From the NCBI GenBank assembly GCA_963989385.1, contig OZ022502.1, positions 52,507,454-52,571,453 on the forward strand: 64,000 nt of DNA. The letters are read 5' to 3'. Of the stretch, positions 43,661 to 55,072 are shown piece by piece; position 1 is the stretch's first letter, and every line of letters starts with the position of its first letter. The notes beneath the pieces are model-generated. The model was not told the DNA's origin and ran no database searches. It saw only the letters and a list, made by a program, of their open reading frames with translations. The position numbers were made by a program, and so were the translations under genes. The DNA is from Ctena decussata. Lineage: Eukaryota; Mollusca; Bivalvia; Lucinida; Lucinidae.

Positions 43661-45712
43661 GTGGGTGGCTTATAAAGTCATTTTACACATCTGTAATAGA
43701 GGTGTGGTTGGATGCTTTGTGTTAATACAGCTCTAGTCTAGGCAATGGTTGGGGAATATGGAACACAGTCTTATATCTGTTTTTAACTGTTAAACAATTT
43801 GAATCATGGGCAGTCATATTTCTACTTTAAGTCTTTAGCTCAGATTTCGGCATTAAATAACTGTCTTTATGTCCTACTTTTGATCATAAAATCGTGTCAC
43901 AACTGTTATTCTTTGTGTCTCAGGACTCCAGAAAAGGGGGTGAGGGTTTTGAAGGTGATTCTGCAATTATTGCTGGTACTTCTTTTTAAAAAAAAACAAC
44001 ATGTGGTGGCCCCTAATTAGAACTGCCTGTCTGGGGACAATTTTTAATGACAGTCTGCAGATGTATGTTCATAAAAAAAAATGATTGAGCCACATCATGT
44101 GATTTCAAACAATGTGGCATTGGTGACAAGTGAAGGCTCTGAAGCAGTCTGATCAGAACCTTCATTTGTCACATCAGCTATCTATTTAATTGGCCCTTAC
44201 CATACCGACAACAGTTAGGCGTCCTTGGACCCAGTGTAAATGATCAGGATGATCTGAACATCACATGACAGACCTGCCACATTGTCGAAAGTCACATGAT
44301 GTGGCTCAAATATGAAAATCATGAAAAATTGAAACAGCTTTCCTGGAGTTTTGATGTTGTGTTACGTTCTTCTGACTGCATTGCATTTCTGTTGTGTAGT
44401 TGTGAGAGAAAGTTAGGAATGTGGAACATATGGTGCATTATGCTGATCTAGATTTGGGTAGTTTGTAACTGATGGGATGACCTAGACTTTTGGGGCCACT
44501 AACATATCAGGAAAGCAGAAATGTATGGCTTGCAAACTGTTATTTATGTCCAGGGCTCCTTTGTTTTGCGTTGCTTCTTGCCATTACTGTTGTTTGTGAC
44601 TGCTGTACAAAATTCAGATCTCTTGGCTATTAATTCCCTTGATTCTCGTTTAAGGTGGGACCCTTCGACTTCCTCAGTACAGTTCTACCGGGAGTCTTGT
44701 GTTTGGAGAGGGATTTATGGGTAATTTAAATTTGCATCCTCCTATTACAACTGGAGCAGCTTCAAGTTGAAAGAGATTTAAGACCAAGGTCGTAGACAGG
44801 TTTCAGAATCTCCATTTACCCTTCACAGACTTTGTTTTTACCCCTCAAAATAGAAATATTCTTGCATCCATGGCCTAGTGCTAATTATTGCTGAATTTTG
44901 GTCATTACTGTAAGTCTCTCCCCTGTGGATTCGAGCCTTTCCTAAGAGAACAAACGAAAAAGCCAAGTTCTGCTTGCAGAAGTCCAATGGCTCTTCTCCA
45001 GAAAATTCTGTTTTTTTTTTGTTTTCTTTTTTGTTTGTCCATCTTTTCTTAAAGATCAGCTTGTTGGTAGTGTGAAATATTCATGTATAGCCATATATTA
45101 AAATAACCAAAGTGAAAAAAAAATGGGGTTGTGAAAGTACATGTAACAGTTTAATAAAATCAAAAGTCTCTCTCTCTCTTGAAGCTGCTCAGTTTCCCAT
45201 CTGCAGCATGGTTGGCAATGTGAATGAATGGTTCCCTGTCACAGTGTGCTTTGTTTCGTTTTGTTCATTATTTGTTTTTTTATTCTTTTTTCCTTTGATT
45301 TATATACAGTTTTCTGACTTCCATTGCATATACATTTTAATTATATATTTTTTGCTTATTTGTTTGAACTGTTTCAGTTTCTTATAAATTTATGTCAATG
45401 TTTTTCTGAAATTATCCAATCCTATTACAAATTACTGTTTATGTTTAATACATGTACTGTCATTTTTCATATTTTAAAATACAAACTTGAAAATATTTTC
45501 ATTTAAGTATGATATGTTTTCATTTTACTTTTCCATTTTCTACTATGTGTCTTTAATAGCCTGCACTTAAAGCTGTCGTTTGTCATATTTTGTACAAGAA
45601 ATTTGAGACAGTGTGGGTTGCACCTTTAAAATACATACTAAAATACATAACAAATGTAGGGTCATATAGTTGAAGAAAATGGATGTTTTTCACCTTGCAA
45701 TAGCACAATATA
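43661..45712. other. Intron 1 sequence, nothing recognised
   Basis: AT-rich DNA. Small frames at 43799, 44521 and 45112 have hydrophobic translations but no start context, splice sites or family signature. A TCTCTCTCTC tract lies near 45168. A possible small foldback phrase (GTGGCCCCTAATTAGAACTG near 44007) resembles the hairpins at 52219 and 55663. Confidence 0.4.
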
Positions 45713-45940
45713 TGAGCCCTGGCACGAGAAAGCCAATGAAGTAGGATGTGCACCCAGCAAAGACTCAGATCAGCCTGGGCATCTGCCCAGTCTGATCAGA
45801 GTCTTCACTGTGCACATGGAGGTGGTAGCTTAGAACCTTAGCTACCTTTTAAGTGTACAGCAAAGACTGATCAGGCTAGACAGATGTCCAGGCTAATCTG
45901 AGTCTTCTCCCTTTGCTGGTTTTGTCATGTCGTTGCTCAA
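45713..45940. repeat. Foldback repeat family C (copy)
   Basis: ATGTGCACCCAGCAAAGACT and CAGATCAGCCTGGGCATCTG at the left, CCAGGCTAATCTGAGTCTTC at the right, with GTAGCTTAGAACCTTAGCTA in the centre. Confidence 0.65.
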
Positions 45941-46074
45941 ATAGTGTCTAGTTTCTTGATCCTGCACTGTTAACCATAAATATTTCCACAGAAATTTCAG
46001 AGCAAGCAGCGAAAAACCCAGTGAAAAACTTTATCAGACTGCTCATTTAGGGACAATCTGATCTGGTTTTACTA

Positions 46075-46395
46075 GGTTTGAAAATCATTTTATTATATGA
46101 CATTGCAGTTATTCAGTGAATAACATTGTGTCATAAAAGTCATATGGCCACACATGAAATAACATTTTGGCATGTACATGTTATGTCATTGACAATTAAT
46201 GACTGTGTCAGCAATGCATTTACTTTGTGAAATGATGGTCATTTTGAAGGCAATAAAATCCCATTTTAAGGGGTCATATGATAAACAGAATCTTACACTC
46301 GCAGTCAGTTCATGTTAAATTTATGAAACTTGCCGGAGGCTCATTTCACAAATTTCATATGAACTGATCACTTGTGTAAGATCCTCCATTTAGTT
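46075..46395. repeat. Dispersed repeat family I (copy 2)
   Basis: Collinear with 40690-41000 (GACATTGCAGTTATTCAGTG, GTGTCATAAAAGTCATATGG, TTTGGCATGTACATGTTATG), with the same terminal palindrome in degraded form near 46308-46370. A family E fragment (AGAGCAAGCAGCGAAAAACC) lies just upstream at about 46000. Confidence 0.6.
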
Positions 46396-46544
46396 CTTGG
46401 ATAAACAAATTGTCCTATCCAGACTTGAAATTAAGTACAAGCATGGTTCAAATGTCTGATTATACGAAAGGAAAAGCAATATAAGTGATTTGTGCAGCCA
46501 TCCTGTTGTACATCAGAAATTTTACATATCCATGGTGTCAGATC

Positions 46545-47640
46545 ATCCATGTAGTCAGATAAGAAATGTTGCATATCCATATAGTCAGATCAGTGGTATT
46601 GCATATGCATGCAGCCAGATAAGAAATATTGCATATCCATGCAGCCAGATCAGAGATATTTCATATCCATGCAGCATATCCATGCAGCCGGATCAGAGAT
46701 ATTCCATATCCATGCAGCCAGATCAGAGATATTGCATATCCATGCAGCATATCCATGCAGCCGGATCAGAGATATTCCATATCCATGCAGCCAGATCAGA
46801 GATATTGCATATCCATGCAGCATATCCATGCAGCCGGATCAGAGATATTCCATATCCATGCAGCCAGACCAGAAATGCTGCATATCCTTGCAGCCAGATC
46901 AGAGATGTTGAATATCCATGCAGCCAGATCAGAGATGTTGAATATCCTTGCTGCCAGATCAGAGATGTTGCATATCCATGCAGCTAGATCAGAGTTTTTG
47001 CATATCCATGCAGCCAGACCAGAAATGCTGCATATCCATGCAGCCAGATCAGAGATGTTGAATTTCCATGCAGCCAGGTCAGAGATGTTGCATATCCATG
47101 CAGCCAGATCAGAGTTGTTGCATATCCATGCAGCCAGACCAGAAATGCTACATATCCTTGCAGCTAGAGCAGAGATGTTGCATATCCATGCAGCCAGATC
47201 AGAATTATTGCACATCCATGCAGCCAGACCAGAAATGTTGCATATTCCATGCATCCAGATCATAAATGTTGCATATCCATGCAGCCATATCAGAGATGTT
47301 GCATATCCATGCAGCCAGATCAGAGATGTTACATGTCTATGGTTACACATCAGTGGTGTTGCATATCCAGGCAGCCAGATCATAAATGTTGCATATCCAT
47401 GCAGCCTGATCAGAGATGTTGAATATCCATGCAGCCAGGTCAGAGATGTTGCATATCCATGCGGTCAGATCAGAGTTCTTGAAAGTCCATGAAACCATTC
47501 CAGAGAGGTTGCATATTCAAACAGCGGTGTCGCCTATTCATGCAGCCAGATAGGAGATGTTTTACACCAGTGCAGCTAAATCAATGATGTTGCATATCCA
47601 TCAAGCAAGATTAGAGATGTTTCATGTCCAGACATCCAAA
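46545..47640. repeat. 30-bp minisatellite
   Basis: About 35 tandem copies of a unit such as CATATCCATGCAGCCAGATC AGAGATGTTG, with a 71-bp higher-order step in the left part (GCAGCATATCCATGCAGCCG repeated near 46674, 46745 and 46816). The unit length is divisible by three and nearly stop-free, so long frames exist on both strands (46629-47492 on +, 46796-47383 on -). I do not call these genes. Confidence 0.85.
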
Positions 47641-48075
47641 TCAGTCTTGCATATTCATGATCAGAGCAAAGCTGAAGCTATACTCCTGGAAAACACCATA
47701 GCAGAATTAAATTAAGGAGTATGGAAATGTGATTACCTGATATCCAATACAGAATTTTCAACAATTCCCCTCGATCCAGCCTGCAAGTAGTCCAGGTATC
47801 AGAACACATAACTTATTCCTGTATAAGAATTCAAAAATTTTACTACCTGTTGATGTGTTAAAACTTGCTGGTGGATTGGCAAACTCTGCAGACTCTGATC
47901 AGAATGTGCCCTCTAAAAACCATCTGATGGGGGTCAGCACTTATGTCATTGCAGTTAGGGTCATTAATTTATGGTATCACTATTACAATGATGCCCATAC
48001 TGTTCGGTATTCTTTTCATGCATCAAACAGTTGATAACAAAATTATGGCTGCAGTTTCATATTCTAATCAGTTAG
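47641..48075. other. Intron 1 sequence
   Basis: No exon. About 47874-47960 has GGCAAACTCTGCAGACTCTG and CCATCTGATGGGGGTCAGCA, a degraded family E copy. Confidence 0.35.
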
Positions 48076-48245
48076 GTGCCCTGGTAGCTCTGACCTGCTA
48101 AACTAGCAGCCAGTTTGAGTTCTGCTGACTGCAGAATTCTTTAAAACTTAAGCACCGTCTTTCATTATCCTTCTTTCATCGGCTTGATATGACTAAAACT
48201 GTTGAAAGAGCTGTAAATTGCATGTCATCCATCCTAACCAGTTCT
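48076..48245 (+). repeat. tRNA-derived SINE (copy 1)
   Basis: Begins GTGCCCTGGTAGCTCTGACC, with a B-box-like CAGTTTGAGTTCTGC, and continues to CTTGATATGACTAAAACTGT TGAAAGAGCTGTAAAT, ending in CATGTCATCCATCC. The body and tail match 52504-52712 and the reverse copy 54848-55072. Confidence 0.55.
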
Positions 48246-48539
48246 TTTAACAGTAATTTATACTCCTTTACAGTATTTGCAAACAGCAGATTATGTTAGC
48301 TTTTAGACAGATTTATGATCTTAAAAAGCTAAGAAAAAATTCTTATAGTGTTTGATTTATAATTTAAGGTAAAAGTGATCTTGTCTCAAGAACCTCTTCA
48401 AATTCAAGTGGCTTTTGAGGTTAGACTACAATGAGTATTAATGTATAGTGGGTGGCGTCGTTACTCAGTCTTTTTGCATATCCTGTAATCAAATCCTCCT
48501 CTAAATCAGTAGATACTGTTAAAAAATCTGAAGGATTGG

Positions 48540-48640
48540 GCTAGTATTAAAGAGCAAGCAGCGGAGACCCAGATCAGACTGCCCCTTAGGAGCAGTCTGA
48601 TCAGGGTCTGCACTGCTAGCCATCAGCCAAAAGGTGTCTA
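48540..48640. repeat. Foldback repeat family E (copy)
   Basis: AGAGCAAGCAGCGGAGACCC and AGATCAGACTGC at the left mirror GCAGTCTGATCAGGGTCTGC ACTGCTAGCC at the right, around CCCCTTAGGA. Confidence 0.65.
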
Positions 48641-49639
48641 ACAGATTTTCTGATAGGACACAATCATAGACTTGTTCATATTGAAAGGAGTAGAGTCCAT
48701 TGTAGTAAATACTTGGGTAATGTTGGGACTGGTGTCCAAATGTATAGTTAAAAAGGTAAATTGGTATACTATAAGGGGTAGCGTATCCACCAGACCCTTC
48801 TCAGTGGTGGACAATGCTTAAAGTAGACCATTCTTAGAAGGGCTAGGTCATTCAGAGAAGTAAATAGGAAGTCACTTATAATAAGAAGTTGTTCCCTTAA
48901 TGACTGAAAACTCATAATGGAGGTGTAATTATATGTTTTGAGTGTCCCAATACATACAGTTCTAAGGTAAACCAATTTTTGTTTAGAAAAGGCGTCTCAG
49001 GCCTTTTGAGATTCCACCATGTAACAGTTGATTTTTATTATGAAATAAATCTGCTGGTATCATAAATTTCAGAGATAACAGCATATACCCAAACAAGACC
49101 TTTCAAATGCATGCAGAGTGTGCCCAGACAATGAAATCTGGATCTTGTGAATGCTAAAAAGTGAAACTTTATGGGCTGTTAAGGACAGGTCAGTGTGTGC
49201 CATGTTCATGTAAAGAAATTTAAGAATGTATGGGTCATACATGATTTTACTTGCTTTAACATTTGCAGTCCCAAGATAGTTTTCTGACTACGGACTCATG
49301 CCCATATAGCTTTACAGCTGCTAGAAAGCTGGCAAATGCTAAATTAAAGTGTGATGGTTAATTTTTTGAATAGTATATAAAGTCAATGACAGATTCGTCA
49401 AAAAAGTGATCAGAAGATGACAACAATGATGTTATCGAATTTGTTGCTAATTGAGATAAAAGTTATGGCTGAGATGCTAAGTAAAGTAATTGCAAGGTTG
49501 TATTTCAGGGCTCATGATTTCACACTTGTAAACTTAAGCACATATGGCATATAATGGCAATGTTTTCACAAAACAAACTGGGATCTGGAATCCAAATGTG
49601 AATGTGAGCACTGTTCTTTTATTTGCATCTGATCTATGT
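48641..49639. other. Intron 1 sequence, nothing recognised
   Basis: No exon or RNA. A short piece around 48830-48960 carries family G and D phrases (GAAGTAAATAGGAAGTCACT, GAGTGTCCCAATACATACAG) but is too degraded to bound. Confidence 0.35.
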
Positions 49640-50740
49640 TGTCTTTACTTGCAGATGGTTTGCAAGCACATCTGGTCCATTCTATCTTAATTCAATTGTA
49701 TTTGGATTAAAAGCATCCAATCCATGCTGTCTTATTTAACTGTATTTGGGTTACAAGCATCTGGTTCATGCTAAATTTCGGTTAGATTGATTGATTGATT
49801 TGTTGCTTTACATCCACAGTAAACAGCTATGGTCATGTTGGGATGGTCAGTTAACCTAACCACACTATTCATTGGCAGGCTTAGACCTCCTAAGCGGTTA
49901 ACCAGTACTAAGTGCACATATTTTCGCCAGTAACCGACAACTGCCCTTCTTGAATCAGCGGAAGGAGAAACGAAAGTATGTGGCCAGACCAGGTATCGAA
50001 CCCAGGACTTCTGACTTATAAGTCAGGTGCCCTACTGACTGCGCAACACGGCCTGGCTAGAAGCATCTGGTCCATGCTCTGGTCCATTCTGTTTTAATTT
50101 GATTGTATTTGGGTTAAAACGATCTGGTCCTTACTGTCTTACCGTAATTTAATTGTATTTGGGTTAAAAGCAGCTGGTCCATACTTTCTTAATTTAACTG
50201 CATTCCAGTTATAAACATCTGGTCAGTACTGTCTTAACGTAATTGTATTTGGGTTACAAGCATCTGGTCCAGTCTGTCTTAACTGTATTGTATTTGGGTG
50301 AAAAGCATCTGGTCCATGCTACCTTAATTTAATAGTATTGTATTTGGGTTAAAAGTATCTGGTCCATATGTCTGAATTTATTTGTATTTCAGTTAAAGCA
50401 TCTGGTCCGTGCTATCTTACTTTAATTATATTTGGGTTACAAACTTCTGGTCCATGTTGTCTGAATTGAATTGTATTTGGGTTACAAGCATCTGGTCCAT
50501 GCTGTCTTAATTGTATTGGGGTTGAATGCATCTGGTCCATTCTGTCTTAATTTAATTGTATTTAGGCTACAAACATCTGGTCCATGCTGTCTTTGATTGT
50601 AAGCAGTTAATTGTATTTGGGTTAGAAGTATCTGGCCTGTGCTGTCTTTGATTGTAAGCAGTTTCCAAGTATCTGGTCCATGCTGTCTGTATTTGGTTTA
50701 CAAGTGGGCTTGTGCCACCTTTCTTTGCATTTGGTTCTCG
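49640..50740. repeat. 45-bp minisatellite interrupted by a SINE
   Basis: Diverged tandem units of about 45 bp built from AAGCATCTGGTCCATGCTGT, CTTAATTTAATTGTATTTGG and GTTA. A 274-bp SINE at 49785-50058 splits one unit; the array resumes directly after it with AGAAGCATCTGGTCCATGCT. Confidence 0.75.
49785..50058 (-). repeat. tRNA-derived SINE, full length
   Basis: On the minus strand the 5' head reads AGCCAGGCCGTGTTGCGCAG, TCAGTAGGGCACCTGACTTA, TAAGTCAG, then GGGTTCGATACC (B box), folding like a tRNA with a CTGAC/GTCAG anticodon stem but a six-base loop, so it is not a functional tRNA. The body follows and the 3' tail is a run of AATC units (ATTGATTGATTGATT on +, 49785-49800). It is inserted in the 45-bp minisatellite. 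Confidence 0.75.
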
Positions 50741-52218
50741 AGCATCTGGTTATTGTCTTCTAGCAAAGTTTTAGTTTTGCTGACCATGTTATTCCAGTTT
50801 TGAGATACTTATGCCTGTCAATACTTTTCTTCCAAATTTGTACTGAGTTGGGTACATTTTGTGTAATGAATCGATATATGAATAAATTGTGGCATCACTA
50901 TGCGAAACATTTACCATATACTTGAATGGTGGATTTGTTGATATGATTAGCTGACTTAATAGGCCATGGGCAAATAAAAATTCTTGCTTGCTACGGTTGA
51001 CACATCTGAACCTACACAACGTTAACATGTTTGTTTCGCTTCAGTAATTGACATTCATTTAGGTCAACCTCAGGTGAGGGAGTGTTGCTATTTTTGGAAT
51101 TATTAGCATCTCTGTTAAGAATGGTCTTTTCCCATTTTACTTCCAATATTTTTCAGTTTAAAAATTTTGCCCACTTTTAATTTTACTTTTAATGCCTAAA
51201 ATTTGAAGTTTGCATTATTTAAAACTGATAATTTATGATGTTTGCTCTGATAAATATGATACTTTCATATATACATAGTAGAAGAATGTTGAAACTATGG
51301 AAAATTAGGGGTGAATGTTTGTTTACTAATTTCTGCTTCAGTGAAAACAAACTTTTATACAGTATGCCTTGAATTGAGAAAGTTTAGCTTAGAATGGAAA
51401 ACAAAAATGCCTGCACCTTTGACTAAACCATTTCTGTATAAATGTTGCTTTAGCTAGGCAGTTTTGATTGTTTTTGTCACCTTTATTGCATCTCAGTATG
51501 ACAGGAGGTCAGTTGGGCAGATCTCCATATAACGGGGGTTTGGGTTATAATCAAGTTTTCTAATGAGGGGCAAAAATCATGCTGCAGTCCATTTTTGCCA
51601 TTCTTGTTTCAAGGGGGCTACTATTAATGAAAAAATCTGCTCCTCTAAAGGTAGTCTCTTTTAAGAAGGGAGGTAAATCTGTTTGAATGATCTCCCAGTG
51701 TGTGTGTGTTGGGGGGGTAACTATACATTTTAAAATGATTTTTTTTCAATCCTAGATACTTGACTGAAAATCAGTATTTTTAAAGTTAATTTATACTGCC
51801 TGCAAAGTTTCGTATTCTTGTCCTTTTTTTGCAGAATTTATTTCATGTTTCATTATTTCAGAATTATTACTCCAAAAGGTCAGTTTTGATATGATGCTTA
51901 TTTTGGTCTAGCTTTTACATTTTATCAAAATTTTGAATGACCGTTGTGTTATCTGTTGAAAGTATTTGAGTCAATAAATGGTCAATATGTGTATGTCCGC
52001 TTATGTAATGTGATAAAATGGCCATCGTCAATTTCCTATGCAGCAAACATGATCCAGTAGGCTATCATTGTTGTAGTAGCAATGGACATGTGTAAATGCC
52101 TTGGGAGTAAGTTTGGGAGATTTTATTTCATTTGTATATTTCCGGGTAAGGCAGAAATCAAGTAAGTTTGAGGTTTGGGTGATAAATGTGGGGATTCATT
52201 CTTTCTGCATTTAAACAT
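50741..52218. other. Intron 1 sequence, nothing recognised
   Basis: AT-rich, with no supported exon. The piece at about 51590-51690 (GCTCCTCTAAAGGTAGTCTC) may be a remnant of family G. A TGTGTGTGTTGGGGGGG tract is at 51700. Confidence 0.35.
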
Positions 52219-52275
52219 GTTTTGGCCCCTCATTAGAACTGCCTCACTGAGGCAGTTCTAAAGAGGGGCCAAAAC
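52219..52275. repeat. Near-perfect hairpin element
   Basis: GTTTTGGCCCCTCATTAGAA CTGCCTCA (52219-52246) is mirrored by TGAGGCAGTTCTAAAGAGGG GCCAAAAC with few mismatches and almost no loop. The hairpin at 55663-55729 has the same CTCATTAGAAC core with changed flanks, so the two belong to one family. Confidence 0.7.
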
Positions 52276-52503
52276 CTGTCACAATGAATATTTACATAGA
52301 GAACAAACATAAACTACTGGTATCGTAGAATTTCTATAGAATTCCCCCTTTCCTGGAGCTTTAAGGCCATTTTCTTTTTCATTAGACAATCTTTGTCCTT
52401 TTGTGGCATATTTCATACCATAAGGCAAATTCTGCAGCTGAAAATTTAACTGGTTGGCACAAAAAATCAGAACTTTGCAACTTCTTTCCATATTAGGAGC
52501 CCC

Positions 52504-52712
52504 AGTTGGCAGTAGCTCAATGGGTTAAGTGCTTGCTTACTGATCTAGCCAACCCAGATTCAAGCTGCACTGTAGGCAAGAACCTTTCCTACCGTAAGCA
52601 GGGTTGCATTGCATCCAGGCTTCCATTATCATCCTCCCATCATCCTGATGTGACTGAAATACTGTTGAAAAGGATGTGAAATCACAAGTCATCCATCATC
52701 CATCCTGCAGCA
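52504..52712 (+). repeat. tRNA-derived SINE (copy 2)
   Basis: Head TTGGCAGTAGCTCAATGGGT TAAGTGCTTGC (A box), B-box-like CCCAGATTCAAGCTGC, then the body CATCATCCTGATGTGACTGA and a CATCCATCATCCATCC tail. Same family as 48076 and 54848. Confidence 0.65.
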
Positions 52713-53760
52713 TTTGGATTCTACACTGACCTCGCAACAATAGCTGTCTTTGGAAGAGCATAAAACTTGCTGTTGTAGAATGGTTACTAGTATATAGTTA
52801 CACTCATTTAGGAAAAAATCACCGTTGTAGTGTGCTGGCTGCTGTTTAGAGGAATCATGTATGAGTAAAATGTTATTATCTTTCTGTTTACAAATCATCT
52901 GATAGTGATAATCAGATTTTTGTTTATTGATCATTTATAGCTTCAAACTTGAACTTGATGCGGTAAAGTGGTAGCTATGGAAACCAATAGGGACTCTGAC
53001 CTCTGGGACTGGCCAGCAAGGTCAAGGATGTCGTACAAAGAGATGAACCCATTCTCTGACCATGACAGCTTATCACTCAGTTTCTCTTTACCTTCAGGTA
53101 AAATGGAGCTTAAGGCTAGTAAAGTACGGTGTCCTTGTACATCCCAATTCCTTCAGTATGCTTTTTATATGCCCATCATTAGATGGGCCCTATTATGTTG
53201 CAGCTTTGCCCATCCATCCATCTATCTGTCTGTTGATATTTATGTCTTCTCCATTTCTTTTTTCCCCTTGAGAAATTTTTTAGCTCGCTTGTATGAAAGT
53301 ACAGGGAGCTATTGTTGTCACCTGACATAGGCGTTGGTGTTGCTGTGGGCATGGGTGTCACACTTTAAAGTTTTGCAACAATTTTTTTTTTTTATATGAT
53401 GGTCACGGCGCTGTCAGGCAAGCTATCCCATATCATGGACAGGTCTTGTGTTGAAACGGGGACTAATATTCCCTCATGGAGACAATATGCAGAACTTGCA
53501 TTAAAACAGCATTGGACAGAGGTCAAAAGCAAGCTCTAAAGGTAATAATAATGTATTGTGTTGACTCCATGCCTTTACAACCTTTATAAGGCACCTCAGA
53601 CAATGTGTAAAGAAATAGAACGAGTGACTTATATCCTGTTCAACAGAATTATGCCCCTTTGTATCATTCTTATATTGATTTTTGTATTAGCTTCATGTCC
53701 AGTCTGTATCTTTAAAACTCTTTAAAATTTCATGAAAATTTCTACAAAGATGAAACACCA
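52713..53760. repeat. Intron sequence with family B copy
   Basis: 53280-53455 is family B: TAGCTCGCTTGTATGAAAGT ACAG, ATTGTTGTCACC, then GGCAAGCTATCCCATATCAT GGACAGGTCTTG. The + frame at 52968-53330 overlaps it and shows no domain; I do not call a gene. A poly-T run is at 53381-53393. Confidence 0.45.
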
Positions 53761-54102
53761 TTAAACACAGGGTATAATCGATTCCGCTAATTTTCGCTTC
53801 CTGCAGAGACTGTACATCAAATTTGGCTTCCGCCGAGACTGTCCGCGAACTCTTGCTTCCTGCCGAGACTTCTGTACATGATAAATGGCTTCCTGCAGAG
53901 ACTGTCCGTGTGATTCTGCTTCCTGCCGAGGCTCTCGGCAGGAAGCAGAGTCACGCGGACAGTCTCGGCAGGAAGCCATTTCACGAGGACAGTAGTCTCT
54001 GCAGGAAGCAAGAGTTCGTGGACAGTCTCGGCAGAAGCCAAATAAGATGTTCAGTCTCTGCAGGAAGCGAAAATTAGCGGAATCGATTATACCCTGTGTT
54101 AA
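53761..54102. repeat. 342-bp near-perfect palindrome bounded by TTAA
   Basis: The left arm begins TTAAACACAGGGTATAATCG and the right arm ends CGATTATACCCTGTGTTAA. The arms (about 170 bases each) are complementary over almost their whole length and meet at GCCGAGGCTCTCGGC near 53930-53942. Each arm holds four to five copies of CTTCCTGCCGAGACTGTCC-like sequence or its complement. TTAA occurs at both ends (53761-53764, 54099-54102), as in piggyBac-type duplications. Frames on both strands here are the same repeated phrase. Confidence 0.85.
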
Positions 54103-54540
54103 ACAGTATGTAGAGAGAAAGCATCATTGATCAGCTTCTAGGTTTCCTTGGTAGTTTCCAAATTGTAATTTTGATTTGGTTTCATGTCTGCTCCATGTCT
54201 TTAAAACTAGTTAAGATTTTTTCATGACAGTTTGTAGGAATTTAAAGCACGATCAAACTATGTGCAGAGAAAAAGAACCAATTATCTTTCTTCCAGTTTT
54301 GATTACACAGTATCCCTTCATATAGTTCTCAAAGTGATTTTGTGTCCTCCTAACTTTAAATTTGATTTGAAACTTCGTACAAATATATAGCATCATCTGA
54401 CATCAGTAGGACATGTTGTCCCTCTACAAAACCATGTCAAAGTGATCTATACTTTCCTGAAAACCAACATTGTCCATGCAAAAATATGAGTAATGCGCAA
54501 GGCCTGTTATTTGTCCATCGAATACTGTAGTCTGCCTTAT
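54103..54540. other. Intron 1 sequence, nothing recognised
   Basis: Contains phrases such as AGCTTCTAGGTTTCCTTGG and TCATGTCTGCTCCATGTCTT that resemble the sequence left of the palindrome (53640-53760), suggesting one older repeat split by the palindrome. No gene is seen. Confidence 0.35.
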
Positions 54541-54735
54541 TTTAGGGACACCCAAATATAATTTATTTTCCATTTGGGAAGGGTCTGCTCGTAAAGAAAA
54601 GAATTGCTCCCCTAGGAAGAATTTGCTCTTCAAAAAATTCTTGCCTTGATGAGTTTACCTAAAGTATTTAGAAGTAGAGCAAGTGAAAATTAGAGAGTTG
54701 CTTCTCCTGAAACTATATTCACTAGTTTACCTTAA
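54541..54735. repeat. Foldback family G copy with family D fragment
   Basis: GGGACACCCAAATATAATTT and TTTTCCATTTGGGAAGGG belong to D; GCTCGTAAAGAAAAGAATTG, GGAAGAATTTGCTC and GCTTCTCCTGAAACTATATT belong to G. Confidence 0.45.
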
Positions 54736-54847
54736 GTTATATCACACTTTGACATTTACATTAAACAGCATAACATACTTTAGTTTATATATAGTATAAA
54801 TAAAAATAAAAACAAAACACCATATTGTTGGAGCTTCAGATAAGATG

Positions 54848-55072
54848 GACTAATGATGGATGGATGAATGGGTGAATGGATGACTTTCAATTTTACATCT
54901 TATTCAACATATTTCAGTCATAACAGGATGATAGGAGGGTGATAATGACAGGCTTTTTGCAATGTACCCCTATTTATGGTTGGAAAGATTTCTGCCTCTA
55001 GCAGGGCTCGAACCAGGAGCCATCAGAGTGGTAGGCCAGTTCTTAAGCTACTTAGCTACCAGGGCTCCTTGG
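54848..55072 (-). repeat. tRNA-derived SINE (copy 3)
   Basis: On the minus strand the head is GGAGCCCTGGTAGCTAAGTA GC with B box GGTTCGAGCCCTGC. The body has CATCCTGTTATGACTGAAAT, and the tail is ATCCATTCACCCATTCATCC. It is the reverse of the design at 52504. Confidence 0.65.

Noticed and set aside
46629..47492. 287-codon + strand frame and an overlapping 195-codon minus frame
   Set aside because: Both are products of a 30-bp tandem repeat that lacks stops in several frames. There is no start context, domain or non-repetitive coding part.
46545..47640. Regular repeats as a CRISPR array
   Set aside because: Units are directly adjacent without unique spacers, and the context is clearly eukaryotic.
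49985..50058. A possible tRNA gene on the minus strand
   Set aside because: The anticodon loop has six bases, the T arm needs wobble pairs, and a SINE body and tail follow directly. It is a SINE head.
53761..54077. Three overlapping frames on both strands starting MASAETV or similar
   Set aside because: They result from the inverted repeat; the same block is read from either arm.
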